NCBI GenBank assembly: GCA_965203985.1
Contig: CBDBDS010000008.1
Span: 1 to 64,000 of the forward strand
Source: Bin87 sp965203985
GTDB taxonomy: Bacteria; Chloroflexota; Dehalococcoidia; Lucifugimonadales; UBA3495
DNA: 64,000 nucleotides
Reading direction: 5' to 3'
Positions within the stretch are counted from its first letter, which is position 1. Each line of letters begins with the position of its first letter. The position numbers and the translations under genes were made by a program. This document shows, piece by piece, positions 8,071 to 16,636 of this stretch. Under the pieces are notes generated by a model. It made no database searches and had not been told where the DNA came from. It worked only from the letters and a program-made list of their open reading frames with translations.

Positions 8071-8727
8071 ATGACAACTACTCGCACCGATGCGATTCGA
8101 CGCTTCGCCGCCGCTGAAAGGGAAGCCATGGTTGCGGCCGGCATAGTGGCATACGACGAGCGCGAGAACGTGGGCGCCGGCCATCGATTCACTATTGACG
8201 AGTATCTGGCCCTGGGCGCAGCCGGCATACTGGCAAAGGACGAACGCGTTGAACTGCTGGACGGGGAGATAATCCAGATGGCGCCCATTGGCAACCGGCA
8301 CATGAACAGCGTTGACTGGTCAGGAGACCTGATGCGTGAAGGTGTAGGCCGGCGGGCGATGGTGCGCGTACAGAGCTCCATTCAACTGGATGACGCCACC
8401 ATGCCGCAGCCGGATATCGCGGTGATTCGGCGCCGTTCCGTCAACGACCTCGCGCCGGTGCTGCCATCCGACGTGTATCTGCTGGTCGAGGTTGCCGACA
8501 GTTCCCTGGAGTTCGACCTGGGAGAGAAGTTGACCCGGTACGCCGCCGCCGGGATCCCCGAAGTGTGGGTTGCCAATCTGCGCGCCGGGGAGCTAGTGGT
8601 CAACACGGAGCCGGAAGGGGCCGCCTATGCACACGTGCGAGTTATCCCGCTGGGTGGCACGGTAAGCCCGCAAGCTTTTCCGGACGTGGTTCTCGAGTTG
8701 GCCGACTTTATTCCTGCCGTGGGGTGA
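8071..8727 (+). CDS. Uma2 family (PD-(D/E)xK) putative endonuclease
   Basis: This 218-residue DUF820/Uma2 protein has the family features FTIDEYLALG, ERVELLDGEI, MPQPDIAVI and LLVEVADSSLEFDLGEKLTRYAAAGIPEVWV. Together these form the restriction-endonuclease-like core (the Asp of PDI, the Glu of VEV, the Lys of EKL). The biological role of Uma2 is unsettled; the family is abundant in cyanobacteria and Chloroflexota. ATG 8071 was chosen because it matches the start of a full-length paralogue at 28435-29091 of identical length. darT and darG follow at once. Confidence 0.88.
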   Translation: MTTTRTDAIRRFAAAEREAMVAAGIVAYDERENVGAGHRFTIDEYLALGAAGILAKDERVELLDGEIIQMAPIGNRHMNSVDWSGDLMREGVGRRAMVRVQSSIQLDDATMPQPDIAVIRRRSVNDLAPVLPSDVYLLVEVADSSLEFDLGEKLTRYAAAGIPEVWVANLRAGELVVNTEPEGAAYAHVRVIPLGGTVSPQAFPDVVLELADFIPAVG

Positions 8728-8745
8728 CCACTATTCACTTCCATC

Positions 8746-8750
8746 GGGAG
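8746..8750 (+). promoter_or_regulatory. Ribosome binding site that decides the darT start
   Basis: GGGAG six bases before TTG 8757. The frame is open further upstream to a GTG at 8724 that overlaps the Uma2 stop, but only the TTG has a Shine-Dalgarno at proper distance. It also gives the conserved DarT N-terminus (IPENPKIYHIVH). Confidence 0.6.
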
Positions 8751-8756
8751 CTAATT

Positions 8757-9401
8757 TTGCTGATCCCAGAAAACCCAAAGATTTACCACATCGTCCATTG
8801 GGACAGGCTGTCGTCGATTGTTCAGGACGATGGGTTGTTGTGTGATTCAATTATGATTAATCGCCAGAGTGAAGGTACGACAATAGGGATGACGAATATC
8901 AAGGAACGCCGATTACAGCGTCAAATGCCCTGCTACCCGGGCACCTGCATAGGGGATTATGTGCCATTCTACTTCTGCCCACGCTCCGTAATGCTGTATC
9001 TGATTTACCGTGCCAATCATCCCGAGTTGGCGTACAAAGGCGGTCAGGGGCCTATCGTGCATCTTGAATCCGACCTGTACACGGTGATAGATTGGGCCGA
9101 AACCGATGGTCAACGGTGGGCCTTTTCTTTGTCCAATGCTGCCGCGTACTATACCCAATTCCGAGCTGACCGCCGCCATCTTAGTGAAATTGATTGGGCA
9201 GCCGTAGCGGCGAACGATTGGAGCCGCAGCGACATCAAGGAAGCCAAGCAGGCTGAGTTCCTTGTTCACCTCTATTTCCCATGGGAGCTCGTGTCCAGGA
9301 TTGGCGTAATATCACAGCAGACTGGCAACCAAGTGGTTAGAGCGATCAGCCAAGCCTCGCACAAGCCCGTAATAGAGGTCATGCGGGACTGGTATTACTA
9401 A
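8757..9401 (+). CDS. darT: DarT-type DNA ADP-ribosyltransferase toxin
   Basis: DarT toxins transfer ADP-ribose from NAD+ onto single-stranded DNA bases, blocking replication. The 214-residue product has the family N-terminus PENPKIYHIVHWDRLSSI, then GLLCDS, an arginine-rich KERRLQRQM helix, a YVPFYFCPRSVMLY core and the KQAEFLVH block carrying the candidate catalytic Glu. Length is normal. TTG 8757 is preferred as start. The next gene is the macrodomain antitoxin DarG, 17 bases on, so this is a classical DarTG module with a Uma2 gene immediately upstream. Confidence 0.92.
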   Translation: MLIPENPKIYHIVHWDRLSSIVQDDGLLCDSIMINRQSEGTTIGMTNIKERRLQRQMPCYPGTCIGDYVPFYFCPRSVMLYLIYRANHPELAYKGGQGPIVHLESDLYTVIDWAETDGQRWAFSLSNAAAYYTQFRADRRHLSEIDWAAVAANDWSRSDIKEAKQAEFLVHLYFPWELVSRIGVISQQTGNQVVRAISQASHKPVIEVMRDWYY

Positions 9402-9418
9402 TTTTGGAGGCCAACCCG

Positions 9419-10501
9419 ATGATTGAGTACAAGGTGGGGGATGTTCTGTCTGAAAGAGCAGAAGCCCTGGTGAACACCGTGAACTGCGTCGGGGTTATGG
9501 GGCGCGGCGTGGCATTGCAGTTCAAGAAAGCGTTCCCGGAGAATTTCAAGGCTTACGCCAAAGCCTGTAAACAGGGTGAGGTTGAGCCGGGGCGAATGTT
9601 CGTCCATGAGACAGAACAGCTGGACTATCCCAAGTACATCATCAACTTTCCCACCAAGCGGCACTGGCGCGGCAAAAGCCGCATAGCTGATATCGAATCC
9701 GGTTTGGTTGCCCTGGTTGATGAGATTGAAAACCGGCAGATTCGTTCTGTTGCGCTGCCACCGCTGGGCAGTGGTTTGGGTGGTTTGGATTGGGCTGCGG
9801 TTCGCTCTCGAATTGAGATTGCGTTGAGTGAGCTGTCCGCTGATGTGCGGGTAGTGGTTTTCGAGCCGTCAGGTTTGCCAGACACCAACGTTATGGCCCG
9901 CTTGACAGAAGCGCCAGAAATGACGCCCAGCCGGGCGGCGTTGGTTATGGCGATGCACGCTTACCTGTCCGGCCTAATGGACCCTTCCATAACGCTGCTC
10001 GAAGTTCACAAGATGATGTACTTCCTGCAATTTGCAGGCGAACCTCTGCGCCTTCGCTACAAAAAGGCGGACTATGGGCCTTATGCCGAGAACCTGCGAC
10101 ATGTTCTTCACGGGATTGAAGGACATTTCATATCAGGTTACTCGGATGGTGGAGACGCCCCGAACAAACAACTCAGCATTGTGCCGGGAGCGATTACAGA
10201 TGCAAATGCCGTCCTCGATAACAATTCGGACACCAGTAGCCGGCTAGATCGAGTCATTGACTTGGTTCAAGGATTCGAGACTCCCTTCGGTTTGGAGCTG
10301 TTATCCACTGTCCATTGGGTCATTGCCGAAGAAAAAGCCCTGACCGTTGATGAAGTTATCGAGCGGACATATAGCTGGAATCTCCGCAAGCAGATGTTTT
10401 ATCGAGAGCAAATCGTTCTGGCTTGTGAAGTGCTAGAGGGCAAGGGTTGGCTTCCAGAGAGATGGGGGATAAATGTGGGGGAGCAAATTTCTCTCCTCTA
10501 A
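9419..10501 (+). CDS. darG: DarG-type macrodomain antitoxin
   Basis: The first 155 or so residues are a macrodomain (VGDVLSERAEALVNTVNCVG, GVMGRGVALQFK, ALPPLGSGLGGLDW) that removes ADP-ribose from DNA and so reverses DarT. The C-terminal half (about 170-360) corresponds to the DarG domain that binds and neutralises DarT directly. GGAGG at 9406-9410 lies eight bases before ATG 9419, so the few in-frame codons upstream are not used. The full 360-residue length indicates an intact module. Confidence 0.92.
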   Translation: MIEYKVGDVLSERAEALVNTVNCVGVMGRGVALQFKKAFPENFKAYAKACKQGEVEPGRMFVHETEQLDYPKYIINFPTKRHWRGKSRIADIESGLVALVDEIENRQIRSVALPPLGSGLGGLDWAAVRSRIEIALSELSADVRVVVFEPSGLPDTNVMARLTEAPEMTPSRAALVMAMHAYLSGLMDPSITLLEVHKMMYFLQFAGEPLRLRYKKADYGPYAENLRHVLHGIEGHFISGYSDGGDAPNKQLSIVPGAITDANAVLDNNSDTSSRLDRVIDLVQGFETPFGLELLSTVHWVIAEEKALTVDEVIERTYSWNLRKQMFYREQIVLACEVLEGKGWLPERWGINVGEQISLL

Positions 10502-10600
10502 CTCCAGTGAACAGCCAAATAGGCTACCTATGATAGTCCAGCGGATGCGGCCCTTGCCATCCCCGCTCCGACGTGGCAACCTAGTCGGTCGGTATCTGCC

Positions 10601-11209
10601 ATGGAGGAAACGCAGCAACGCACGGCCCCGCTTATCGTGGTCGGCTTGGGGAATCCCGGGCCGCGCTATTGGGACACGCGGCACAACGTGGGGTTCGGGT
10701 GCGTGGACCTGCTGGCGGAACGGTGGGGGATCGCCGTCAAGGACCGGCGGCGAACCACGGTGCTGGGGCAGGGCTACCGCGAGGGCAAGGCGGTGGTGCT
10801 GGCGAAACCGCGCACCTTCATGAACCTGTCCGGCGAGTCGGTGGGGTACCTGCTGGCGCGGTTCGGTGGGAGGCCGGCCGACCTGGTCATCGTGTACGAC
10901 GAGATGGCGCTGCCGTTGGGACGCATCCGACTGCGCGCACGGGGTTCCGACGCGGGACACAACGGCATCAAGGACATCATACGGACGGTGCACACGGTCG
11001 ATTTCCCCAGGCTGCGCATCGGCATCGGCGGGCCGGGAATGTCGGGCAGCGTCGATCACGTGCTGGGCCGGTTCTCGGATGAGGAGCAACCGGCGGTGAA
11101 GGCGTCCATTGAGCGGGCCGCCGAGGCCGTGGAGTGCCTGCTTGCCGACGGGATCAACGTCGCGATGAACCGGTACAACACGGATCCGCAGGCCGAACCG
11201 TCAGCGTAG
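10601..11209 (+). CDS. pth: Peptidyl-tRNA hydrolase
   Basis: Pth recycles peptidyl-tRNAs dropped by ribosomes by cleaving the ester bond. The 202-residue enzyme has GLGNPGPRYWDTRHNVG with the catalytic His28, the KPRTFMNLSGESV block, VYDEMALPLGRIRL with the substrate-orienting Asp, and GHNGIKDI. Length is normal. It stands alone between darG and a lipoprotein gene on the same strand. Confidence 0.96.
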   Translation: MEETQQRTAPLIVVGLGNPGPRYWDTRHNVGFGCVDLLAERWGIAVKDRRRTTVLGQGYREGKAVVLAKPRTFMNLSGESVGYLLARFGGRPADLVIVYDEMALPLGRIRLRARGSDAGHNGIKDIIRTVHTVDFPRLRIGIGGPGMSGSVDHVLGRFSDEEQPAVKASIERAAEAVECLLADGINVAMNRYNTDPQAEPSA

Positions 11210-11248
11210 ATGTAGTGCAGGACGGTGGAAAAGTCGTTGCCGACGGGA

Positions 11249-11365
11249 ATTGTCTGAATCAGGATTTTCGAGATTTGAGGATTATCAGGATTGGAGCCCT
11301 TCGCGGGCAAAGTGCGCTCAATCCTGGAAATCTGATAATCCGGCAAATCCTGATTCGGACCATAA
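11249..11365. repeat. Dispersed imperfect palindrome (AATCAGGATT family), copy 1
   Basis: The left arm (tgtctgaatcaggatttt ... attatcaggattgg) and right arm (caatcctggaaatc ... caaatcctgattcggac) are imperfect reverse complements, giving a hairpin of about 117 bases between pth and the lipoprotein gene. A second copy lies inside the MmeI-like gene at 25761-25862, so this is a dispersed palindromic repeat family. Confidence 0.75.
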
Positions 11366-11389
11366 CTTGGCACCGGCCCTGGTGTTGCG

Positions 11390-13498
11390 ATGGGCATAAG
11401 GCGACTGATTACCGGCGCGGCGTTGGCCGCGTTTTTGCTGATCGGCACGGCCTGCGACTCGGGCGTTCCAGCGCCGGCGACGCCTGGCTCCGAGCGCGCG
11501 TCCGGCGGGCCTTCCGGTCTGTCGGCGCCGGCAACGCGTCAGGTCGAACCTCCGACACCGACCCGCGACGTCGTTCCCAGCGCCAACAGCGCCGGAAATC
11601 CGCCAGGGGCGATAAAACCGGCGGCAGTCGTTCCATCAACCGTTCCGGACGACGTGATGGTCGCCACCGATTTCCCGGTTCCGCCGGATCGTGACCTGCC
11701 GGAGTTGGCCCGGCAACTCCGCTGGGACGGAGTGGAACCCGACCCGCAGCCGGCGCGCTTTGCGGACGGCCTTCCTGAAGTTGGGCACACGACGAACTTC
11801 TGGACGCTGGACTATCCACGCAGCCGGATGGTGAGCAAGGAGTTTGTCCTGGCCGCGGTATCCGAGCACGCCTATTGGTGGATCGAACAGGGGTTGCAGG
11901 TGGATGACGCCGACCTGCAGCGGTCGGTCGCCGACGTGGAGCAGCAGATCTACCCGCGCGTTACGGCAGCCTTTGGCGCGACGCCGGGCTGGGCCGCAGA
12001 CCCGCAGCGGGGGCACATCATCAACGGGCGGATACCGGGCGTTGGCGGGTACGTGTCGGGCGCCGACCCCTATCCGGCATCGGTGCAGCCTTACAGCAAC
12101 GGCGTGCCGGCCATCTACATCAACGCTCGGGAAATTCCACTGGGCAGCGCCGAGTATCTCACCGTGCTAGCCCACGAGCTCCAGCACGGCATCCACTGGT
12201 ACGCGGACCCAGCAGAGGCGACCTGGCTCAACGAAGGGCTGTCCGAGTTGGCCGTGACCGAGGCGGGGTATTCGCCGGGCAGCATGCGGTACTACCTGCG
12301 GCGGCCCAATGCGTCGCTGGTCAATTGGCCGAAGGATCTGGACAGCGATATCGGCCTGAATTACGGAGCGGCCGCTTTGTTTGCCCACTATCTGCGCGAG
12401 AGATATGTCCCCGAGGGCGGGTTGCATGACCTCCTGGCCGGGCCGGACAACGGCATCGCCGCCGTGGACGCTTTTCTAGTGGAGCAGGGTGCCGAAACCG
12501 CCGGTGGCGAACCGGCCGATTTCCACTCCGTATTCGCCGACTGGATGGTGGCCAACCTGCTGGACGACGATCAGGGTCCATTCGGATACGCGGGCCTAGA
12601 TGTGGAGGCAGACATCACCCGAACGGAAGGCGTGGGCGACGACGGGACGAAAGTGTCGCTCCCTCAGTACGGTATCGACTACATCGAAGTGAAGGATGCC
12701 GAGGGCCACGTCACAGTGCACTTTGAAGGCGACGGGGTAACCAAATTGCTGCCCACGGAAGTGCCCGAAGGTGGGTGCTGGTGGAGCAACCGCGGCGATG
12801 ATACGTCATCCACGCTGACACGCGAGTTGACGGTGCCGGCGGCAGGGTCAAGCGGCGGAGAACCGTCGCTGACGTTCGATCTCTGGTACGACATCGAGGA
12901 AGATTGGGACTATCTGTACGTTCAGGTATCCACCGATGACGGACAAACCTGGGACGTGCTTCCCGCCGAGGGCACGACCGACGCCAACCCGCTGGGCAAC
13001 AGCTACGGCCACGGCTACACCGGGTCCGGCGGCTGGCAGCAGGTGACGCTCCCGCTGACGGACTACGCCGGCCAGAAAGCGCAGGTGCGGTTCCACTACG
13101 TGACGGACGACGCCATTCACGGCATCGGGGCCTGCGTGCGCGACATGGCGTTTTCGTGGGACACCGGCGCGCCGGACGGCGAAGGCTGGAGGGCGGACGG
13201 CTTAGTTCTGATCAACAACCGGGTGCGGCAGGACTGGATCGTATGGGTTATCCAGGACAGCGCGGAACCGTCGGCGACGAGGATGGAACTGGAGTGGAAC
13301 GCCGACAGCCAGCAATATGCCGGTCACGTTGTCCATTCGCCGGTCGCCGACGGCGGGCGGTTGGTGGTGGCGGTGGCGCCGATAGCCCCGGCCACCATGG
13401 AGCGGGCCCGGTACCGGGTCTGGGTCAGGGAAGGAGTACCGGGGACGCCGAGCCAGCAAGGGGTCTGGGGGCCACCGAGCCTTTCACCGTCCAGGTGA
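11390..13498 (+). CDS. Secreted lipoprotein metalloprotease with immune-inhibitor-A-like C-terminal domain
   Basis: The 702-residue precursor has a lipoprotein signal peptide (AAFLLIGTAC, lipidated Cys at about 22) and a low-complexity linker. The metallopeptidase domain has zinc motif HELQH in VLAHELQHGIHWYAD, followed by a downstream Glu in WLNEGLSELA, as in gluzincins. From about residue 460 a beta-rich region (GCWWSNRGDDTSSTLTREL, LYVQVSTDDGQTW, QVRFHYVTDD) resembles the C-terminal domain of M6/immune inhibitor A peptidases. It is probably an outer-surface protease. Its 3' end overlaps the convergent CHC2-type gene by 74 bases. Confidence 0.85.
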   Translation: MGIRRLITGAALAAFLLIGTACDSGVPAPATPGSERASGGPSGLSAPATRQVEPPTPTRDVVPSANSAGNPPGAIKPAAVVPSTVPDDVMVATDFPVPPDRDLPELARQLRWDGVEPDPQPARFADGLPEVGHTTNFWTLDYPRSRMVSKEFVLAAVSEHAYWWIEQGLQVDDADLQRSVADVEQQIYPRVTAAFGATPGWAADPQRGHIINGRIPGVGGYVSGADPYPASVQPYSNGVPAIYINAREIPLGSAEYLTVLAHELQHGIHWYADPAEATWLNEGLSELAVTEAGYSPGSMRYYLRRPNASLVNWPKDLDSDIGLNYGAAALFAHYLRERYVPEGGLHDLLAGPDNGIAAVDAFLVEQGAETAGGEPADFHSVFADWMVANLLDDDQGPFGYAGLDVEADITRTEGVGDDGTKVSLPQYGIDYIEVKDAEGHVTVHFEGDGVTKLLPTEVPEGGCWWSNRGDDTSSTLTRELTVPAAGSSGGEPSLTFDLWYDIEEDWDYLYVQVSTDDGQTWDVLPAEGTTDANPLGNSYGHGYTGSGGWQQVTLPLTDYAGQKAQVRFHYVTDDAIHGIGACVRDMAFSWDTGAPDGEGWRADGLVLINNRVRQDWIVWVIQDSAEPSATRMELEWNADSQQYAGHVVHSPVADGGRLVVAVAPIAPATMERARYRVWVREGVPGTPSQQGVWGPPSLSPSR

Positions 13499-14108
13499 GC
13501 AGACACTCGGCGAATTCGCGCAGGCCGCCGGAGCGGTCGCATCCGAAGCAACGCCAGGTCACGGCGGGCAGCGAAACTTGCAACGATGCCGGGTCACTAC
13601 AGAAGGGACAGGCGCCTCGCATCTTCCGGCGCTGGCGGGTGGTACTGCCCAGCTGGGACAGGAACGTGAACGCGCCGACCAACTGGAGCAACCGGCCGCG
13701 GCGCACCGAACCGGTTGGATCCTCTCCCATATTTCGGCTACTGCGGCGGCGTAATTCCGCAAGCAGGGCCGGCGTGATGGCCGTCAATTGCTCCCGGATG
13801 CGCCGGTCGGCTTGCCATGAGCCATGTCCCAAGCCGGCCGTCCATGCGGATACAACGACCAGGGTGTACAGTCCCGCGCTGCTCAGGACCGGCAGACCGG
13901 AGGCCAGGTCACCGTTGGACACTGCCCAAAGGTGATCCACAAACTGGTTCAGGATGTCGTCCGTGTACTCCGGAAACGGCGTCGCCGGCCATTCCGCAGC
14001 AGTATCGTCATCTCCCACAAGATACAGGTAGCTGTCCGTCGGAAACGAACTGATCACAGTGAAGCAAACCTCCGGTGATGGCTGACTCCACGATATGGAA
14101 TCATGCAC
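13425..14108 (-). CDS. Uncharacterised protein with CHC2-like zinc finger
   Basis: The 227-residue protein has no recognisable catalytic domain, but residues about 165-200 (CPFCSDPASLQVSLP then WRCFGCDRSGGLREFAE) match the CHC2 zinc finger of DnaG-type primases: CPxC, an aromatic strand and CFGC. The primase TOPRIM core is absent, so it may be a DNA-binding accessory or a primase relic. The 74-base tail-to-tail overlap with the lipoprotein gene is unusual; the shared codons look more natural for the lipoprotein, so its C-terminus may be extended. Confidence 0.6.
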   Translation of the reverse strand: MHDSISWSQPSPEVCFTVISSFPTDSYLYLVGDDDTAAEWPATPFPEYTDDILNQFVDHLWAVSNGDLASGLPVLSSAGLYTLVVVSAWTAGLGHGSWQADRRIREQLTAITPALLAELRRRSSRNMGEDPTGSVRRGRLLQLVGAFTFLSQLGSTTRQRRKMRGACPFCSDPASLQVSLPAVTWRCFGCDRSGGLREFAECLLTWTVKGSVAPRPLAGSASPVLLP

Positions 14109-14183
14109 CGGAGGCGCAACGGGCCGATGTCAGCAGATTTTCGCCTGAACGGCAGTTGCCTGCTGAGGATGGCGATCCAGAGT

Positions 14184-15119
14184 CTACCCGGTCGATGCGC
14201 CGGTGGCCCACGACTTGATCAGGTGGTGGGCAATGGCGATGGGTCCCGGCACCGTCAGTTCCTCGCTGCGACCTTCCAGGGCCAACAGCACCTCCGACCG
14301 GTCGAACCAGCGGACGTCGGTCATCTCCTCGTCGTCCATGTTGATGTCGGTGGTGTCGGCTTCGGCCAGGCAGCCGATCATGAGCGAGGACGGGAAAGGC
14401 CACGGCTGGGACGAGTGGTAGCGCACGTTTTTCACCCGGATGCCGGCCTCCTCCATGACCTCGCGGGCCACAGCCTCCTCGATGGCCTCGCCCTGGTCCA
14501 TGAAGCCGGCCAGCGCGGAGTAGGCGCGCATGCGTTGCAGACGACCCCGAGACTGGCCCAGCAGGCAGCGGTCGCGTTCCACGTCGGCGACGACGGTGAT
14601 GACTACCGGATCGGTACGAGGGAAGTGCTGGGCGTTGCAGGCTGGACACTGGCGCATCTGGCCGCCGCGCTTTTTGTCCGTGGCATGGCCGCACACGGAG
14701 CAGAATCCGTGGCGCAGGTTCCAGTCCAGCTGTGCGCGGGCGTGGGACAGCAGGCCCGTGTTGGGGCCGGACATGGTCTCGCCGGCGGTGCGACAATCCT
14801 CGAAGCGCCAGCCCGTCTCTTCCTCCACCCGGTCTGCCGCGCCCGCGGATTTGGACAGGTCAATGGAGAAGTGAGCCACATCTTCCAGCAGACCCAGGAA
14901 GATCCACTCGGCTTCAGGCGGCAACGAGCGCAGTATGGCAGGGCTGAGCCAACCGAGTTCGGGCGGGGTCTGGTCAGTCAGGAGCACGTTGAGGTTGCGG
15001 AAGGGCAGGAACCTGCTGGCCGGATCCGCGGCCTGTTGGAGTATCCAGTCCTCGTCGCGCCGCTCGGCTTCGCCGCGATTGATGGGGTTGTCGGCAAAAA
15101 TGTGGGGTGGGTAAGTCAT
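14184..15119 (-). CDS. nudC: NAD(+)/NADH pyrophosphatase NudC (Nudix hydrolase)
   Basis: NudC splits NADH to NMNH and AMP and removes NAD caps from RNA. The 311-residue protein has an N-terminal domain, a four-cysteine zinc ribbon (CSVCGHAT ... RQCPACNA), the Nudix box GFMDQGEAIEEAVAREVMEEAG, and the family-specific SQPWPFPSSLMIG motif that separates NudC from other Nudix enzymes. Length is slightly above E. coli NudC. It is transcribed away from the membrane-protein genes to the right. Confidence 0.95.
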   Translation of the reverse strand: MTYPPHIFADNPINRGEAERRDEDWILQQAADPASRFLPFRNLNVLLTDQTPPELGWLSPAILRSLPPEAEWIFLGLLEDVAHFSIDLSKSAGAADRVEEETGWRFEDCRTAGETMSGPNTGLLSHARAQLDWNLRHGFCSVCGHATDKKRGGQMRQCPACNAQHFPRTDPVVITVVADVERDRCLLGQSRGRLQRMRAYSALAGFMDQGEAIEEAVAREVMEEAGIRVKNVRYHSSQPWPFPSSLMIGCLAEADTTDINMDDEEMTDVRWFDRSEVLLALEGRSEELTVPGPIAIAHHLIKSWATGASTG

Positions 15120-15136
15120 TTGATTGGTTCACCTGG

Positions 15137-15370
15137 TCAGTTGGTGTCGGTTTGGCGGCCGTTGTGCCGATCATCGAGCAATTCGCCGGGCGGAGGCTCG
15201 TTGAAAGGCTCGCCCTGAGCTTCAGCGACCATGCGCCGACGGTTCCATTCTCGCCTTGCCGCGTCGCTCTCAGCGCGCCCTTCGGCTCGGCCCTCAACAC
15301 GGCCCTCTTCCCGGCGCGCTTCAATTACCGGAGTGACAAAGCGGTTCACCATGTCATGGTACAGCGACAT
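15137..15370 (-). pseudogene. Duplicated C-terminal segment of the neighbouring membrane protein
   Basis: The 77-codon frame begins MSLYHDMVNRFVTPVIEARREE and continues with EGR(V/A) repeats, SDAARREWNRRRMVAEAQGEPFNEPPPGE. It is nearly identical to the last third of the protein encoded at 15370-16005. It lacks the membrane part and most likely arose by tandem duplication of about 200 bases. The preserved ATG could still yield a short soluble peptide, but a relic is more likely. Confidence 0.65.
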
Positions 15371-16005
15371 CAGCAGACGTCCGCGTCTTCTTGCGGTTCA
15401 CCGGGAGGGGGTTCGTTGAAAGGCTCGCCCTGAGCTTCAGCGACCATGCGCCGACGGTTCCATTCTCGCCATGCCGCGTCGCTCTCAGCGCGCCCTTCAG
15501 CGCGCCCTTCAGCACGCCCTTCGACACGGCCCTCTTCCCGGCGCGCTTCAATTACCGGAATGACGAAGCGGTTCACCATGGCCTGGTACAGCGACATCAG
15601 CAATTCTCCTGTGAGGTTCAGCGGGCGGGTCAGCAGCATCGCCAGTATAGCAATTCCGATGGCGATGCTGCTGAAGTCGTGCAAAACGGCGAGGGCGAAA
15701 TCGCCGGCGATCTGCCACCACGACTCTGACATGGCAGATTTCCATTGGGCCGCTGGTTCGCTGATCGTTTTATGACCGACATAGGCCAGCGCGATCAGCC
15801 ACAGCAGGCTGACCAGGCGGAAGAACGTCCGGGCGTCCCGCCGGTAGATACTCCAGATGGACTCGCGGTCTTCCGGCTGGGGAGTGGCCGGGGGCAGGAA
15901 CTTGGCGGCGAGGCGGCGGAGCCAGGATAGCGGAGGCAATGGCATAATCGTTGCGCTAACCATCTCCGAGCGTGGAGTATAATTGAACCGCAGCGGATGA
16001 TACAT
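15370..16005 (-). CDS. Two-TM membrane protein with RxEGRxEG C-terminal repeat
   Basis: The product (211 residues from ATG 16005; internal ATGs at codons 15 and 21 are also possible) has two predicted membrane segments, FFRLVSLLWLIALAYVG and IAIGIAILAMLLTRPL. A charged cytoplasmic tail contains EGRVEGRAEGRAEGRAE, probably a continuous helix. No family is recognised with confidence. Such EGRxEGRxE tails recur in small Chloroflexota and cyanobacterial proteins of unknown role. A direct repeat of the tail lies just downstream and an N-terminal scrap lies near 16640-16706, so the locus has been rearranged. Confidence 0.65.
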   Translation of the reverse strand: MYHPLRFNYTPRSEMVSATIMPLPPLSWLRRLAAKFLPPATPQPEDRESIWSIYRRDARTFFRLVSLLWLIALAYVGHKTISEPAAQWKSAMSESWWQIAGDFALAVLHDFSSIAIGIAILAMLLTRPLNLTGELLMSLYQAMVNRFVIPVIEARREEGRVEGRAEGRAEGRAESDAAWREWNRRRMVAEAQGEPFNEPPPGEPQEDADVC

Positions 16006-16022
16006 TGGGAGGCAGGCATCTT

Positions 16023-16208
16023 ATGAACACCGAAAACCCGAGCGAGAGTAGAGAGACTGCGACTACGGAACCCGACGACCTGGACCGGCGTATCGCCGAA
16101 CTGCACCAGCAGGGCATCCTGATTGGCGGCGATGGGCCGCGCGAATCCCTGCGGCCCATCGCCCACATACCCGGCTTCTTGAAGCGGTTCTTGGAACGGC
16201 GGGGTTAG
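16023..16208 (+). CDS. Small antitoxin-like protein paired with PIN toxin
   Basis: This 61-residue protein has the layout of VapB-type antitoxins: a charged N-terminus, LDRRIAELHQQGILIGG in the middle, and a C-terminal RPIAHIPGFLKRFLERRG segment resembling the part that wraps the PIN toxin. ATG 16023 was chosen because GGGAGG lies about 12 bases upstream and it skips a poor N-terminal extension. The PIN gene starts 6 bases after its stop, so the two form one transcript. Confidence 0.7.
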   Translation: MNTENPSESRETATTEPDDLDRRIAELHQQGILIGGDGPRESLRPIAHIPGFLKRFLERRG

Positions 16209-16214
16209 TCGCCT

Positions 16215-16619
16215 ATGACAACACCACCGCCGGGTTCGGCGGCCTATGTTGATACCACTGCGCTCGCCCCAATTTCTGCCGGGGAGGAGCCGGTTGCAGA
16301 GTCTATACGGCGGAAGCTGGAAGGCTTCCGCTATCTGCTGTCAGCGAATCTGCTGGAAGCGGAACTGCGCGTCGCTTTCACCCTGGAAGGGCGCGAATTT
16401 GACGATGATATGTTGTCCAGCATCCGCTGGATTATGCCCAACCGCCGCCTGGATGTTGAAATGGCGGCAATCTTGCGAACGGCGCAACTGCCGCCCGTCC
16501 GCCTGTGGCATCTTGCGGTCGCGCTCTTCTTCGCCGAGCTGGTGCCGGGCCTCGCTTTCATAACGCTGGACGAGCAGCAGGAAACGACCGCGCGGGATTT
16601 GGGATTGACCATCGCTTGA
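16215..16619 (+). CDS. PIN-domain (VapC-like) toxin, possibly degenerate
   Basis: The 134-residue PIN-domain protein has the first acidic block AAYVDTTAL, the second LLEAELRVAF and the terminal block FITLDEQQETTARDLGL. In the third block the usual DAxHLA is RLWHLA, so one conserved acidic residue seems lost. VapC toxins cleave tRNA or rRNA; without that aspartate, activity is doubtful. Placement directly after a VapB-like gene supports a toxin-antitoxin origin. Confidence 0.75.
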   Translation: MTTPPPGSAAYVDTTALAPISAGEEPVAESIRRKLEGFRYLLSANLLEAELRVAFTLEGREFDDDMLSSIRWIMPNRRLDVEMAAILRTAQLPPVRLWHLAVALFFAELVPGLAFITLDEQQETTARDLGLTIA

Positions 16620-16636
16620 CGGGTGAGGCCCGGTCA

